From Pseudomonas sp. KUIN-1 (GTDB taxonomy: Bacteria > Pseudomonadota > Gammaproteobacteria > Pseudomonadales > Pseudomonadaceae): a stretch of 64,000 nucleotides of DNA. The position numbers and the translations under genes are program-made. The notes under the pieces were generated by a model. That model had not been told where the DNA came from. It saw nothing but the letters and a program-made list of their open reading frames with translations, and did no database searches. Location: the NCBI RefSeq assembly GCF_009176725.1, contig NZ_AP020337.1, positions 2,728,001-2,792,000 on the forward strand, read 5' to 3'. Shown piece by piece: positions 6,597 through 16,359 of this stretch. Numbering within the stretch: the first letter of the stretch is position 1; each line of letters starts with the position of its first letter.

Positions 6597-6632
6597 GATG
6601 AGTGATACTGGTAAATGTGCTAGGTAAGGTTT
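6597..6632. repeat. 36-nt cassette repeat, copy 2
   Basis: Partner of 5574-5609 (31 of 36 identical), lying upstream of the actin-like gene on the minus strand and of tRNA-Val copy C on the plus strand. Confidence 0.6.
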
Positions 6633-6763
6633 CGAAAGGTGCGTGAACACAAGAAGGCCGCTCGATCAGCGTGCTGGAAAGACGAAAGGAATCCGATGGC
6701 ACGTGATCAGTGACAGGAGCCTTAAAAATTTCACGTATTCAGCGAGTTACTGCAAAAAAGCGT

Positions 6764-6791
6764 TTGACAGGCAATCGAATATCCGTAGAAT
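6764..6791 (+). promoter_or_regulatory. Sigma-70 promoter of tRNA-Val copy C
   Basis: TTGACA at 6764-6769, a 16-base spacer and TAGAAT at 6786-6791, the same arrangement as the promoter at 4974-5001. The last 26 bases before the tRNA are identical in both. Confidence 0.8.
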
Positions 6792-6804
6792 GCCGACCCA
6801 CAGC

Positions 6805-6881
6805 AGGCACGTAGCTCAGTTGGTTAGAGCACCACCTTGACATGGTGGGGGTCGTTGGTTCGAGTCCAATCGCGCCTACCA
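6805..6881 (+). tRNA. tRNA-Val (GAC), copy C
   Basis: Identical over its 77 bases to the copy at 5015-5091, including anticodon GAC (6839-6841), encoded CCA and the A-C mismatch in the acceptor stem. The flank after CCA differs by one base from copies A and B. Confidence 0.95.
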
Positions 6882-6910
6882 AACAAAATCCGCTCTGCTG
6901 GGCGGTAAAA

Positions 6911-6940
6911 AAGGGTCAACCGAGAGGTTGACCCTTTTTT
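6911..6940 (+). terminator. Terminator of tRNA-Val copy C
   Basis: GGGTCAACC-GAGA-GGTTGACCC followed by six Ts. Relative to the other two copies the stem carries paired (compensatory) changes, so the hairpin has been kept by selection. Confidence 0.85.
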
Positions 6941-7015
6941 GTTGTGCTTGCCTTAGCTGTAGCAAGTGCCAGCTCTTGTGCCAACGCGAGCATTGGCACA
7001 AGAGGGCAAGCAGCC

Positions 7016-8077
7016 TCAGGGGATCAGGCGGTCACGGCGCAGCTTTTCAAACACGTCGAAGAACGCGTCGTCACTGGCCTGAAATGCCGTGAAACCCAGT
7101 TTGCGGCTTTTCGACATGTCGGTGACCACCTCGATCGGGCGGCCAAGGTCGGCATCGCTGTGCCATGGCGAAATCAGGCGGTTGATGTCACTTTCCTTGA
7201 GCTGATGCTCGCGGACAATGTCATCCCAGATTGCTTGATCGTTGGCCATCTGCGTTTCCAGCGGGGCAGGCTCGCTCGGGAAATCGGCTGGTTGCAAGCC
7301 GAAGTATTCGGCGATCTGTCCCCACATCCAGCTCCAGCGGAACACATCGCCGTTGGTGATGTTGAACGCCTGATTGGCCGCTGCAGGTGTGGTCGCAGCC
7401 CACAGTTGCTGGCGGGCCAGCTGACGCGCATCGGTCATGTCGGTCAGGCTGTCCCACTGCACGCGTGAACCCGGGAACACGAAAGGTCGGCCGGTGGCTT
7501 TACAGATCGAGGCGTAAACGGCCAGGGTCGTCGCCATGTTCATCGCGTTGCCGACGGCGACACCGGTCACGGTGTGCGGGCGATGGACGCTCCAGGTAAA
7601 GCCATCCTTTTCGGCGGCAGCGAAGACTTCGTCTTCCTGGGCGTAGTAGAAGTTCTCGATATCCAGGCGCGCCTGCGATTCCCTGAACGGCGTTTGCGGC
7701 AGGGTGCCTTTGCCATATGCTTCGAACGGGCCGAGGTAATGCTTGAGGCCGGTCACCAGCGCAACATGCTTGACACTGCCAGCGGGCCGCACAGCGTCCA
7801 GCACGTTGCGCACCATCGCAGCATTGACGCGGATGTTTTCTGCTTCAGTGGCCTGACGCGACCATGTGGTGATGAAAACGTGGGTGGGCTTCACATCAGC
7901 CAGAGCCGCACGCACGGAATCCGGGTCCTGCAGGTCTGCAGCTACCGGGATTACACCGGGCCGCGCTGACGGGCTACGGGAGAGGGCGGCAACCTGCCAA
8001 TCGTTTTCCAGTAACAACTGCGTGATTGCGCTGCCGACAATGCCACTTGCGCCAACAACCAGGGCGGTCTGAGTCAT
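7016..8077 (-). CDS. SDR-family NAD(P)-dependent reductase, PRISE-like
   Basis: A 353-residue atypical short-chain dehydrogenase. The nucleotide-binding loop is VVGASGIVGSAI at residues 7-18, and the family-specific motifs NFYYAQEDEVF (about 142-152) and WSVHRPHTVTG (about 161-171) identify the progesterone-5beta-reductase/iridoid-synthase-like (PRISE) group, which reduces enones with NADPH. The Tyr of NFYY replaces the usual YxxxK catalytic pair. Bacterial members are mostly uncharacterised, so an enone or aldehyde substrate is inferred. Single gene, downstream of the tRNA patch. Confidence 0.8.
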   Translation of the reverse strand: MTQTALVVGASGIVGSAITQLLLENDWQVAALSRSPSARPGVIPVAADLQDPDSVRAALADVKPTHVFITTWSRQATEAENIRVNAAMVRNVLDAVRPAGSVKHVALVTGLKHYLGPFEAYGKGTLPQTPFRESQARLDIENFYYAQEDEVFAAAEKDGFTWSVHRPHTVTGVAVGNAMNMATTLAVYASICKATGRPFVFPGSRVQWDSLTDMTDARQLARQQLWAATTPAAANQAFNITNGDVFRWSWMWGQIAEYFGLQPADFPSEPAPLETQMANDQAIWDDIVREHQLKESDINRLISPWHSDADLGRPIEVVTDMSKSRKLGFTAFQASDDAFFDVFEKLRRDRLIP

Positions 8078-8166
8078 AGGGGTCTCCTGAGACGGGGAAG
8101 AAAGTAATGAACCGTCTGCTGTCTCAGAACAGAATCAGGCCATACCGTTCAACCTTATTGTCCCGA

Positions 8167-8565
8167 TTACACTGTGACGTGGCTCCGGGAACCGGCGACG
8201 TCTTCGGACTCGTTGGCATATGACTGGACGATGGTCTTGGTCGCACTGCTGGCTTTCAGGTCACCAAGTTTCTGCGGCGCAAGCCATTTGCAGGCGGCGA
8301 TTTCGTTCTGCGGCGATGGCTCGCTGGAGGCTGGGACCTGGGCGGTGAAAACGTAATGGGCGACCTGATCCTTCTCGTACACATCGAGGTACAGAAGATC
8401 AAGATCGGCAAGCCCGGTTTCTTCGCACAGTTCACGCACTGCGGCCTGGAAGGGCGTTTCACCCGCTTCTATCTTGCCGCCGGGCAACGCCCAGCGGGAT
8501 TTCGGTTTGCGCACGTAGAGGACCTGGCCGTCACGTTTGCAGATGACTGTCGCTCGTTGTTTCAT
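8167..8565 (-). CDS. Nudix hydrolase
   Basis: A 132-residue protein consisting of one Nudix domain. The Nudix box [20 protein letters not shown] continuing into ETGL (about residues 29-52) has every metal-binding Glu. The strand order before the box ([16 protein letters not shown]) resembles MutT-like and dinucleoside-polyphosphate hydrolases, but the substrate cannot be read from sequence. A perfect 8-bp dyad lies 88 bases upstream. Confidence 0.8.
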   Translation of the reverse strand: MKQRATVICKRDGQVLYVRKPKSRWALPGGKIEAGETPFQAAVRELCEETGLADLDLLYLDVYEKDQVAHYVFTAQVPASSEPSPQNEIAACKWLAPQKLGDLKASSATKTIVQSYANESEDVAGSRSHVTV

Positions 8566-8867
8566 AATCCATTCACCTGTTAAACGTCCGTTGACATGAG
8601 TATCTGCAAGGACTGCGTGAACTTGAGACTCAAAGATAGTCAGTGGTAGTCACCAAAATGTAATAAATAGTTCATTTTGGCGGGGCGCCGCTCAGGCCGT
8701 AGCGTGAAACAGCCAGATCGAGTCGCACAGCAGGCGGGTTGCCGATGCCTGTAATCAGAGTCCTGCACCTAGAGTATGGACATCAGTGGGCGATTGGCGG
8801 CGATCGGTTCACCGGGGGCGACGTACGGCATGTCAAATTGCAGCCGTCCTTGGCTGCCAGGTGCGCA
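8566..8867. other. 302-bp intergenic region with a dyad
   Basis: No coding frame is supported. It holds the promoter side of the Nudix gene and the 3' side of the alcohol dehydrogenase gene. The only structured element is the inverted repeat at 8653-8680. Confidence 0.6.
8653..8680. promoter_or_regulatory. Inverted repeat CCAAAATG-N12-CATTTTGG
   Basis: A perfect 8-base dyad with a 12-base AT-rich spacer, without a T tail, located where an operator for the Nudix gene would be expected. The cognate regulator is unknown. Confidence 0.35.
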
Positions 8868-9944
8868 TCAGGCAGCGTTCGAGTCGGCAGCCGCTTCCTG
8901 CTTGAGGCTGTCCATGTCGATGACAAAGCGATACTTGACGTCGCCCTTGAGCATCCGCTCGTAAGCCTCGTTGATGTCCTGCATGGCGATCACTTCAATG
9001 TCGGAAACGATGCCGTGCTCGGCGCAGAAGTCCAGCATTTCCTGGGTTTCCTGAATGCCTCCGATCAACGAGCCGGCCAGGCTGCGACGCTTGAAGATCA
9101 GGTTGAACACTGCGGGTGACGGATGCGGTTCTGCCGGCGCGCCAACCAGTGTCATGGTGCCGTCGCGCTTGAGAAGAGACAGGAAGGCGTCCAGGTCATG
9201 CGGCGCTGCGACCGTGTTGAGGATAAAGTCCAGGCTGTTGGCCTGCGCGGCCATCTGTCCCGCGTCCCTGGATACGACCACTTCGTCGGCGCCCAGACGC
9301 AAGCCATCTTCGCGCTTGTCGGGGGAGGTCGTGAACAGCACCACATGGGCGCCCATGGCGTGGGCGATCTTGACGCCCATGTGGCCGAGGCCGCCAAGCC
9401 CGACAATGCCGACTTTCTTGCCGGGGCCGACCTTCCAGTGGCGCAAGGGGGAATAGGTGGTGATACCTGCGCACAACAGCGGCGCGACGGCGGCCAGGTT
9501 GGCATCATGTGAGATGCGCAAGACGAACTTTTCCTTGACCACGATCTTGTCGGAGTAGCCGCCGAATGTGTTCTCGCCGCCAAATACCGGTCCATTGTAG
9601 GTGCCGGTGAAGCCGCTCTCGCAGTATTGCTCGTCACCTTCGGCGCACGATGCACATTGCTGGCAACTGTCGACCATGCAACCGACGCCAGCCAGGTCGC
9701 CTACCTTGAATTGCTTGACGTCGGAGCCGACCGCCGTGACCCGGCCGACGATTTCGTGACCCGGAACAGAAGGATAGAGTGTGTTGTGCCACTCATTGCG
9801 CGCAGTATGCAGATCGGAGTGGCACACGCCGCAGTAAAGGATGTCGATCTGAACATCGTCAGCGCCGGGCGAGCGACGTTCGAATTGATGGGGCTTGAGT
9901 GTGTCCTGAGCCGATTGCGCTGCGTAGCTGTATGTCTTGACCAT
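8868..9944 (-). CDS. Zinc-type NAD(P)-dependent alcohol dehydrogenase, YahK-like
   Basis: A 358-residue medium-chain dehydrogenase. The start at 9944 is chosen because AGGTGA lies 6 bases upstream and the protein then opens MVKTYSYAA like its relatives. The catalytic zinc site is CGVCHSDLH with GHEIVG, the structural zinc site is the Cys cluster CQQCASCAEGDEQYC, and the cofactor motif is GLGGLGHMGVKIA. YahK-type enzymes reduce aldehydes, preferring NADPH, and are close to plant cinnamyl-alcohol dehydrogenases. Single gene. Confidence 0.85.
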   Translation of the reverse strand: MVKTYSYAAQSAQDTLKPHQFERRSPGADDVQIDILYCGVCHSDLHTARNEWHNTLYPSVPGHEIVGRVTAVGSDVKQFKVGDLAGVGCMVDSCQQCASCAEGDEQYCESGFTGTYNGPVFGGENTFGGYSDKIVVKEKFVLRISHDANLAAVAPLLCAGITTYSPLRHWKVGPGKKVGIVGLGGLGHMGVKIAHAMGAHVVLFTTSPDKREDGLRLGADEVVVSRDAGQMAAQANSLDFILNTVAAPHDLDAFLSLLKRDGTMTLVGAPAEPHPSPAVFNLIFKRRSLAGSLIGGIQETQEMLDFCAEHGIVSDIEVIAMQDINEAYERMLKGDVKYRFVIDMDSLKQEAAADSNAA

Positions 9945-10123
9945 TACTGTCACCTGTTCAATGGGGATAAGTGTAACGCCGTACGACAGCATAGCCGAGC
10001 CTCGCTCATTGACCTTGCTGTCTGGCAATGCACCTGAATCTGACCCATGGGGCAGCCAGGTAGTGCCCCGCATCACACAGGCTTGATCGGGAAGCTGAAG
10101 GATCTGCCAAAAAGGTATGAACT

Positions 10124-13099
10124 TTGCAACAATGCCCTGTCACGCTTGTAATCTTTGGTCATGGTTTTAAGGATGACCGCCGTCGGCTCATGCATCTGGA
10201 TGCTTCCATGACAGTCTCACTTCTGGCCACGGGCCTTTGCCCAAGCGTAGCTTGCACCTCAATTGCTCCCGGCAGCGCGTTGCCAGCCACCCGCGACCGA
10301 TTCTCCTGTCACGCCTCCATCGAAGCGCTGATCAGCGCCGCAAGGCAGCAGACAGGAGCCATTGCCTGGGCTGCATACGCCGCTGGTGAACTGAAATGCC
10401 TGCTCGGGCAGGGCGACGAAAGCGTTGTCTGGCCGACACATATCGCTGCTGAAGATTTCGAGGCGTATTGCACTCAGTTGCAGCTGCATTGCCGTGTCGC
10501 GGGGCAGGGCGAGGGCGTGCTGGGGTGGGTGTTGGCACCGATGGCTGAAAAAGACCACCCCTTGCTGTTGGATCTGGCTGTCAGGCTGGGCTCGCTGTTG
10601 CAGACCGCGGCATTGATCCGCGCGCAGAACACTCAGCGCGTTCTGTACGAAATCAGCTTGCTGGCCAGTACTACGCTGGACCGCGGCGCTTTTCTGCAAG
10701 GCATTCATGAGCAACTCGGGACCCTGATCGATGCCGAGAACTTCTACGTTGCGCTGTATGACCGGCAAAGCGGCAAGATCACCTACCCTTATTACATTGA
10801 CCGCTTCGATGACGAAGCGATGGCACATGAGACGTTCGAGTTTATCGACGCTGACCGGATGTCGCTCACCGGGTATGTCTTGAGCAGCGGGCAGCCGTTG
10901 TTTCTCGATGCCGCCTGCATCGAACAGGCCAAAGCTGAAAACCGGTTTTATTGCGTTGGACGTCTACCTGAGTTCTGGATGGGCGCGCCTTTGAAAAATG
11001 CATCGGACGACGTCTTTGGCATGGTCGCGATGCAGGTTTATGACGTATCTCGTGTCTACAGTGCCCAGGATCGTGCGTTGTTCGCCGTGGTATCGCGCCA
11101 TGTGGCCATGGCATTGGACCGGCAGTTGCACCGCACTGACCTGGAGCAGGTGGTGGCCCTGCGCACGCAACAGCTTTCTGCAGCCAACGATGCATTGCGT
11201 CAGGAAGTCAGGGATCGCGAGCGCGCCGAGCATCTGCAGAATGCGTTGTTCCAGATTGCCGAGCTTTCCAGTCAGCCCGGTGACATGAACGAGCTTTTCC
11301 GCAGCCTGCACATGATCGTCGGCGAGCTGCTGGTGGCGCTCAATTTCTACATCGCGCTTTACGACAGTGCGACGGGCGAAGTGACCTTTCCGTACTACAT
11401 TGACGAGTTCAAGCCCGCGCCGCCGCGCTCACGACGCGGGCAGCGGGGGTTTACCGAATATGTGATAGGCCAGCGGCGACCGTGCCTGATCGATTACGAG
11501 GAAGCTCGCAGGCTGGAAGGCCTTGGCGAGATCGAGGTACAGCGACAATCCGGTCGTTGCTCTTCATGGCTGGGCATTCCGCTGTTCGACGGCGGGCAGG
11601 TTCGCGGCGTGCTGGTGGTGCAGAGTTATTCCAAGGATGTGAGCTATACCTTGCGCGATCAGGAGCTGCTGACCTTCGTTTCTCGCCACATCGATACGGC
11701 ACTGTCCCGGCGCAGCGCGGCAGAAGCGATCCATACCGCCAATGTTCTGCTTGAAGCCAGGGTTCGAGACAGGACCCGTGAGCTGGACCGGGCCAACGCC
11801 AGGCTGCAGCACGAAAACTCCCATGACTCACTGACCGGGCTGCCCAATCGCAGCCATTTGCAACATCGCCTGAGGCAGGCCTGGCAGGACTTCTGCCGCA
11901 ACGGCCAGCAAGTGATTGTCATGTTCATCGATCTGGATCGCTTCAAGATGATCAATGACAGCCTTGGTCATCACTGTGGCGACATCCTTCTGGTGCAGGC
12001 CGCCGAACGCCTGCGCAGTTGCATGCGCGAAAGGGACCTGCTGGCGCGGCTGGGCGGTGACGAGTTCGCCGTGTTGAGCATCGACACGCCGTTGCAGACC
12101 GGCACGGAGATCGCTCAGCGAATACTGACCGCATTCGAGCAGCCGTTCGTGATCGATGATCACACCGTTTTCTCTTCCTGCAGTATTGGTGTGGTGGGGG
12201 CTGACAGCCGCTTCCATCAGGAGCCGGCTGACCTGCTGCGCGATGCCGATACCGCCATGTACCGGGTCAAGAACGGTGGGCGGGACAGCTTCGCGGTGTT
12301 CAATCAGGCGTTGCGCCGCGAGGTGTCGGATCAGGTCGAGCAGGAGGGTGCGTTGCGCACGGCGCTGAAACGTACGGATCAGTTGATTCCCTATTTTCAG
12401 CCGGTGATCTGCGTCAATAGCGGAAAGTTGCTGGCGTTCGAGGCGTTGATCCGCTGGTGCATGCCGGATGGACGCATCGTCGGGCCAGAGAGCTTTCTGC
12501 CTGCGCTCGAGGGGCTGCGCCTGATTGGCCGTCTGGACCTGTACATGCTCAGGCGTGTGGTTTCCATTCTGGCGCAACCCGAGAACAGTCATTGGCCGCC
12601 CGTGCACGTGAACTGTTCGAGCTACAGCATCACCCGTCCGGCGTTCGCCGCAGAAGTACTGGCACTGCTTGCCGAGCAGAATGTTGCGCCTGAACGTCTG
12701 TGTCTGGAACTCACCGAAGGCGCACTGGTGGCCGATCCCGAGCAGGCACGTCTGTCGATGAAGCTCCTGGCCGAGCACGGCATGTCGGTCATGCTCGACG
12801 ATTTCGGCGCGGGCTTCTCTTCGCTCAGCTACGTGCACCAGTACCATTTCAGCGGTTTGAAAATCGACAAGTCGTTTATCTTTGGCTTGACCTCCAGTGT
12901 GCGCAGCCGCGCCATTGTGCGTGCCATTGTGCGCATGGCCGAATCCCTCGATCTGACCGTGGTTGCCGAAGGGGTCGAGGATCGAGAAACGCTTGAGTTG
13001 CTGCGCGAGATCGGCGCCACGCAGGCGCAGGGCTACTACTTCTCCGAGCCGCTGCCGATTGAGCTGTTGGATATCAACACCGGTCTTGCAGCAGGCTGA
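10124..13099 (+). CDS. GAF-GAF-GGDEF-EAL cyclic-di-GMP enzyme
   Basis: Up to 991 residues; the start is uncertain (TTG 10124, or ATG at 10190 or 10208). No membrane segment is present, so it is cytosolic. Two similar GAF domains (about 172-335 and 372-525) both contain the NFY.ALYD and PYYID signatures and are joined by a coiled coil. The GGDEF motif is intact at about residue 644, with the inhibitory I-site RERD before it. The EAL domain begins at about 773 and retains FEAL, the Asn of VHVN, LELTE, LDDFGAG, KIDK and AEGVE. Both diguanylate cyclase and phosphodiesterase activities are therefore possible; which dominates cannot be told. Confidence 0.9.
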   Translation: MQQCPVTLVIFGHGFKDDRRRLMHLDASMTVSLLATGLCPSVACTSIAPGSALPATRDRFSCHASIEALISAARQQTGAIAWAAYAAGELKCLLGQGDESVVWPTHIAAEDFEAYCTQLQLHCRVAGQGEGVLGWVLAPMAEKDHPLLLDLAVRLGSLLQTAALIRAQNTQRVLYEISLLASTTLDRGAFLQGIHEQLGTLIDAENFYVALYDRQSGKITYPYYIDRFDDEAMAHETFEFIDADRMSLTGYVLSSGQPLFLDAACIEQAKAENRFYCVGRLPEFWMGAPLKNASDDVFGMVAMQVYDVSRVYSAQDRALFAVVSRHVAMALDRQLHRTDLEQVVALRTQQLSAANDALRQEVRDRERAEHLQNALFQIAELSSQPGDMNELFRSLHMIVGELLVALNFYIALYDSATGEVTFPYYIDEFKPAPPRSRRGQRGFTEYVIGQRRPCLIDYEEARRLEGLGEIEVQRQSGRCSSWLGIPLFDGGQVRGVLVVQSYSKDVSYTLRDQELLTFVSRHIDTALSRRSAAEAIHTANVLLEARVRDRTRELDRANARLQHENSHDSLTGLPNRSHLQHRLRQAWQDFCRNGQQVIVMFIDLDRFKMINDSLGHHCGDILLVQAAERLRSCMRERDLLARLGGDEFAVLSIDTPLQTGTEIAQRILTAFEQPFVIDDHTVFSSCSIGVVGADSRFHQEPADLLRDADTAMYRVKNGGRDSFAVFNQALRREVSDQVEQEGALRTALKRTDQLIPYFQPVICVNSGKLLAFEALIRWCMPDGRIVGPESFLPALEGLRLIGRLDLYMLRRVVSILAQPENSHWPPVHVNCSSYSITRPAFAAEVLALLAEQNVAPERLCLELTEGALVADPEQARLSMKLLAEHGMSVMLDDFGAGFSSLSYVHQYHFSGLKIDKSFIFGLTSSVRSRAIVRAIVRMAESLDLTVVAEGVEDRETLELLREIGATQAQGYYFSEPLPIELLDINTGLAAG

Positions 13100-13214
13100 C
13101 GCTCGGCCAGTGCTTGCCGCAGACGGCAGGTTGTATCCGTTCTTTGACGCGCTCGATAGACCTGATTTTTATTTAATCATTAAAAATCAACGGATTATGA
13201 CTTTATGCGGCAGT

Positions 13215-13230
13215 TGGCACTGGACTTGCT
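13215..13230 (+). promoter_or_regulatory. Sigma-54 promoter
   Basis: TGGCACTGGACTTGCT matches the -24/-12 consensus, with GG and GC exactly 12 bases apart. Transcription would begin near 13241, 27 bases before the 184-residue gene. The activator and its upstream site are not identified. Confidence 0.7.
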
Positions 13231-13267
13231 GGTAAACCTGGGCAACAGGTTCATCAGGAGGTGAGAG

Positions 13268-13822
13268 ATGATTATTGGCACGAGTGCGCTTGAGCAGCTT
13301 GTTTCCCGGGCTGTTGTCGGGCGCAAGACCGTGGATGAGGTGTCCCAGGACGCCTTCAGCTCGGTCGCTGCCGCTGGCCTGACATCAGGTTCGGCACCGG
13401 TTACCGCGCAGACCAGCAGTTCGACATCGCAAGACAGCAAGCAGGACAACAGCGGTTACAACGAATCCTTTGCACGGATGATGATCAACCTGAAGTCCGC
13501 CGGTGATACGTCACTGTCGGAAAAGACGGCTGACCGTGACAACGGTGTCATCGGTTCAGTGGCTGGCACCACCAGCACCACTGACACGGCATCGACGGAT
13601 TCGGTACAACAGAAATTCATGGACTCTCTGAAGCAGACAGCCGAAGAGAAAGTGCGCGAAAAGCTGACGGGCATCACCCAGAAAGACTATGACGCCATGG
13701 CGCCACAGGACCAGCTGGCGATTGACCAGAAGGTTCAGGACGCGCTCAAGGACAAGCAGAACGATGTTGCGGATGACATCAACACCCGCATCAGAGGGAT
13801 CAAGGCCGGTATGGTGGCTTGA
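13268..13822 (+). CDS. Unknown 184-residue hydrophilic protein under sigma-54 control
   Basis: Translation is well supported by the near-ideal AGGAGGTGAG 3 bases before the ATG. The protein has no Cys, no Trp, no signal peptide and no membrane helix. It begins with a mildly amphipathic segment (about residues 1-20), continues with a Ser/Thr/Gln/Asp-rich low-complexity middle (about 40-115), and ends in a charged, helical region rich in Lys, Asp and Gln. Such composition is seen in secreted or surface-associated proteins including harpin-like ones, but no motif proves that. It follows the c-di-GMP gene by 168 bases with its own promoter. Family not recognised. Confidence 0.7.
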   Translation: MIIGTSALEQLVSRAVVGRKTVDEVSQDAFSSVAAAGLTSGSAPVTAQTSSSTSQDSKQDNSGYNESFARMMINLKSAGDTSLSEKTADRDNGVIGSVAGTTSTTDTASTDSVQQKFMDSLKQTAEEKVREKLTGITQKDYDAMAPQDQLAIDQKVQDALKDKQNDVADDINTRIRGIKAGMVA

Positions 13823-13851
13823 TGGCTCGAAAAAAGCCGCTCAGACCATGA

Positions 13852-13892
13852 TGAATATCGTGCCGATGCTCTGCATTGGCACGATATTCATT
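13852..13892. repeat. Palindromic intergenic repeat (REP-like), also possible terminator
   Basis: ATGAATATCGTGCC and GGCACGATATTCAT pair perfectly over 14 bases, enclosing a second small stem ATGC/GCAT. The core resembles the GC-rich palindromic units found repeatedly between genes in P. syringae genomes; a related unit is at 45075-45135. It lies between two converging genes. Confidence 0.6.
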
Positions 13893-13906
13893 GGATTTCA
13901 GCCCTG

Positions 13907-14845
13907 TCACCCCAATTGATGCCTGTACGGCAAATCCGGCCCGACCTTCGTGCAGGTCAGCGCGGCCGCGCCGACGGCGAAACTCAGCATCTCATCCAGC
14001 AATTCCCGTGACAGTGTTGCCAGGCCCTCTGGCGTGTCCAGTTGGCGTTCGCTGAGGAAGGTCAGCAGCGCCGCCTGAAACGTATCCCCGGCCCCGACGG
14101 TATCGGCGGTCACCACTGTTTTTGCCGGCGCCGACCAGGTGCCGTGCTGGCGGGTGAAGACGCTGGCGCCTTGCGTGCCGCGGGTAACGATGACCAGTTG
14201 CGTACGCTTGCCGAGCCAGCCTTCGGCGATCTTTTGTGGATCGCTGTCCGGGTACAGCAGGTGCAGGTCTTCGTCGCTGACCTTGATCATGTGCGCATGC
14301 TCGGCGAACGCTGCGACCTGGCTGCGCCAGCGCTGAATGTCCGGTGCCGGGTTGAGGCGCACGTTGGGGTCCAGCGAGATCAGCCGTGTGCTGCTTTCAC
14401 GGGCGACCAGCGCCAGCAGCGTGTCGGCGATCGGCTGCACCACCAGGGAAAACGAGCCGACGTGAATGCCGCGTACCTGCCCGTCGAGTTCCGGCAGGTG
14501 TTCCAGGCGCAACTGGCGGTCTGCGCAGCCGTCGCCTCGAAAGCTGTAAGTTGGCGATCCATCGCTGCCCACGGCGACCATGGCCAGTGTGGTGGGCGCG
14601 TCGAAGTCGATCAGGTGATCGGTATTGACTGTTTCCTTTTCCAGCACGGCGCGCAGACGGCGGCCCAGGTAATCGGTAGACAGCCCGGCAAGGAAGCTCG
14701 CCTCCACACCCAGACGGCGCAGGCCGATGGCAACGTTGAACGGAGAGCCGCCGGCTATCGCATCGAACCCCAATCTGTTCAGGGAACCGCTGTCATCCGC
14801 GCGGGTAAAAATATCGAACAGTGCTTCGCCACAAACCAGAAACAT
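13907..14845 (-). CDS. mtlZ: Fructokinase, PfkB family
   Basis: A 312-residue ribokinase/PfkB-type sugar kinase that phosphorylates fructose, the product of mannitol dehydrogenase. The start at 14845 is supported by GGAG 6 bases upstream and the usual MFLVCGEALFDIF opening. The N-terminal signature GGSPFNVAIGLRRLG and the catalytic C-terminal signature DTVGAGDTFQAALL, with its Asp base, are both present. Last gene of the mtlEFGKDYZ operon, 22 bases after mtlY. Naming follows the P. fluorescens mannitol operon. Confidence 0.88.
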   Translation of the reverse strand: MFLVCGEALFDIFTRADDSGSLNRLGFDAIAGGSPFNVAIGLRRLGVEASFLAGLSTDYLGRRLRAVLEKETVNTDHLIDFDAPTTLAMVAVGSDGSPTYSFRGDGCADRQLRLEHLPELDGQVRGIHVGSFSLVVQPIADTLLALVARESSTRLISLDPNVRLNPAPDIQRWRSQVAAFAEHAHMIKVSDEDLHLLYPDSDPQKIAEGWLGKRTQLVIVTRGTQGASVFTRQHGTWSAPAKTVVTADTVGAGDTFQAALLTFLSERQLDTPEGLATLSRELLDEMLSFAVGAAALTCTKVGPDLPYRHQLG

Positions 14846-14867
14846 AAGTGCTCCATGAAAAAACGCT

Positions 14868-16349
<1,482 letters not shown>

Positions 16350-16359
16350 GGGAATTCCC

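Noticed and set aside
6600..6640. Possible HrpL (hrp) box upstream of the actin-like gene: GAAACC, 16 bases, CCAGTAT on the minus strand.
   Set aside because: The first half differs from GGAACC and the second half lacks the conserved CCAC core. The homologous stretch before the ubiquitin-like gene matches even less, so type III co-regulation is not supported by sequence.
9945..10076. 44-residue extension of the YahK-like dehydrogenase.
   Set aside because: ATG 9944 has AGGTGA 6 bases upstream and gives the normal family start.
11828..12847. Long antisense frame of 339 residues inside the GGDEF-EAL gene.
   Set aside because: It mirrors a GC-rich coding frame on the other strand and has no recognisable domain; the plus-strand protein is clearly real.
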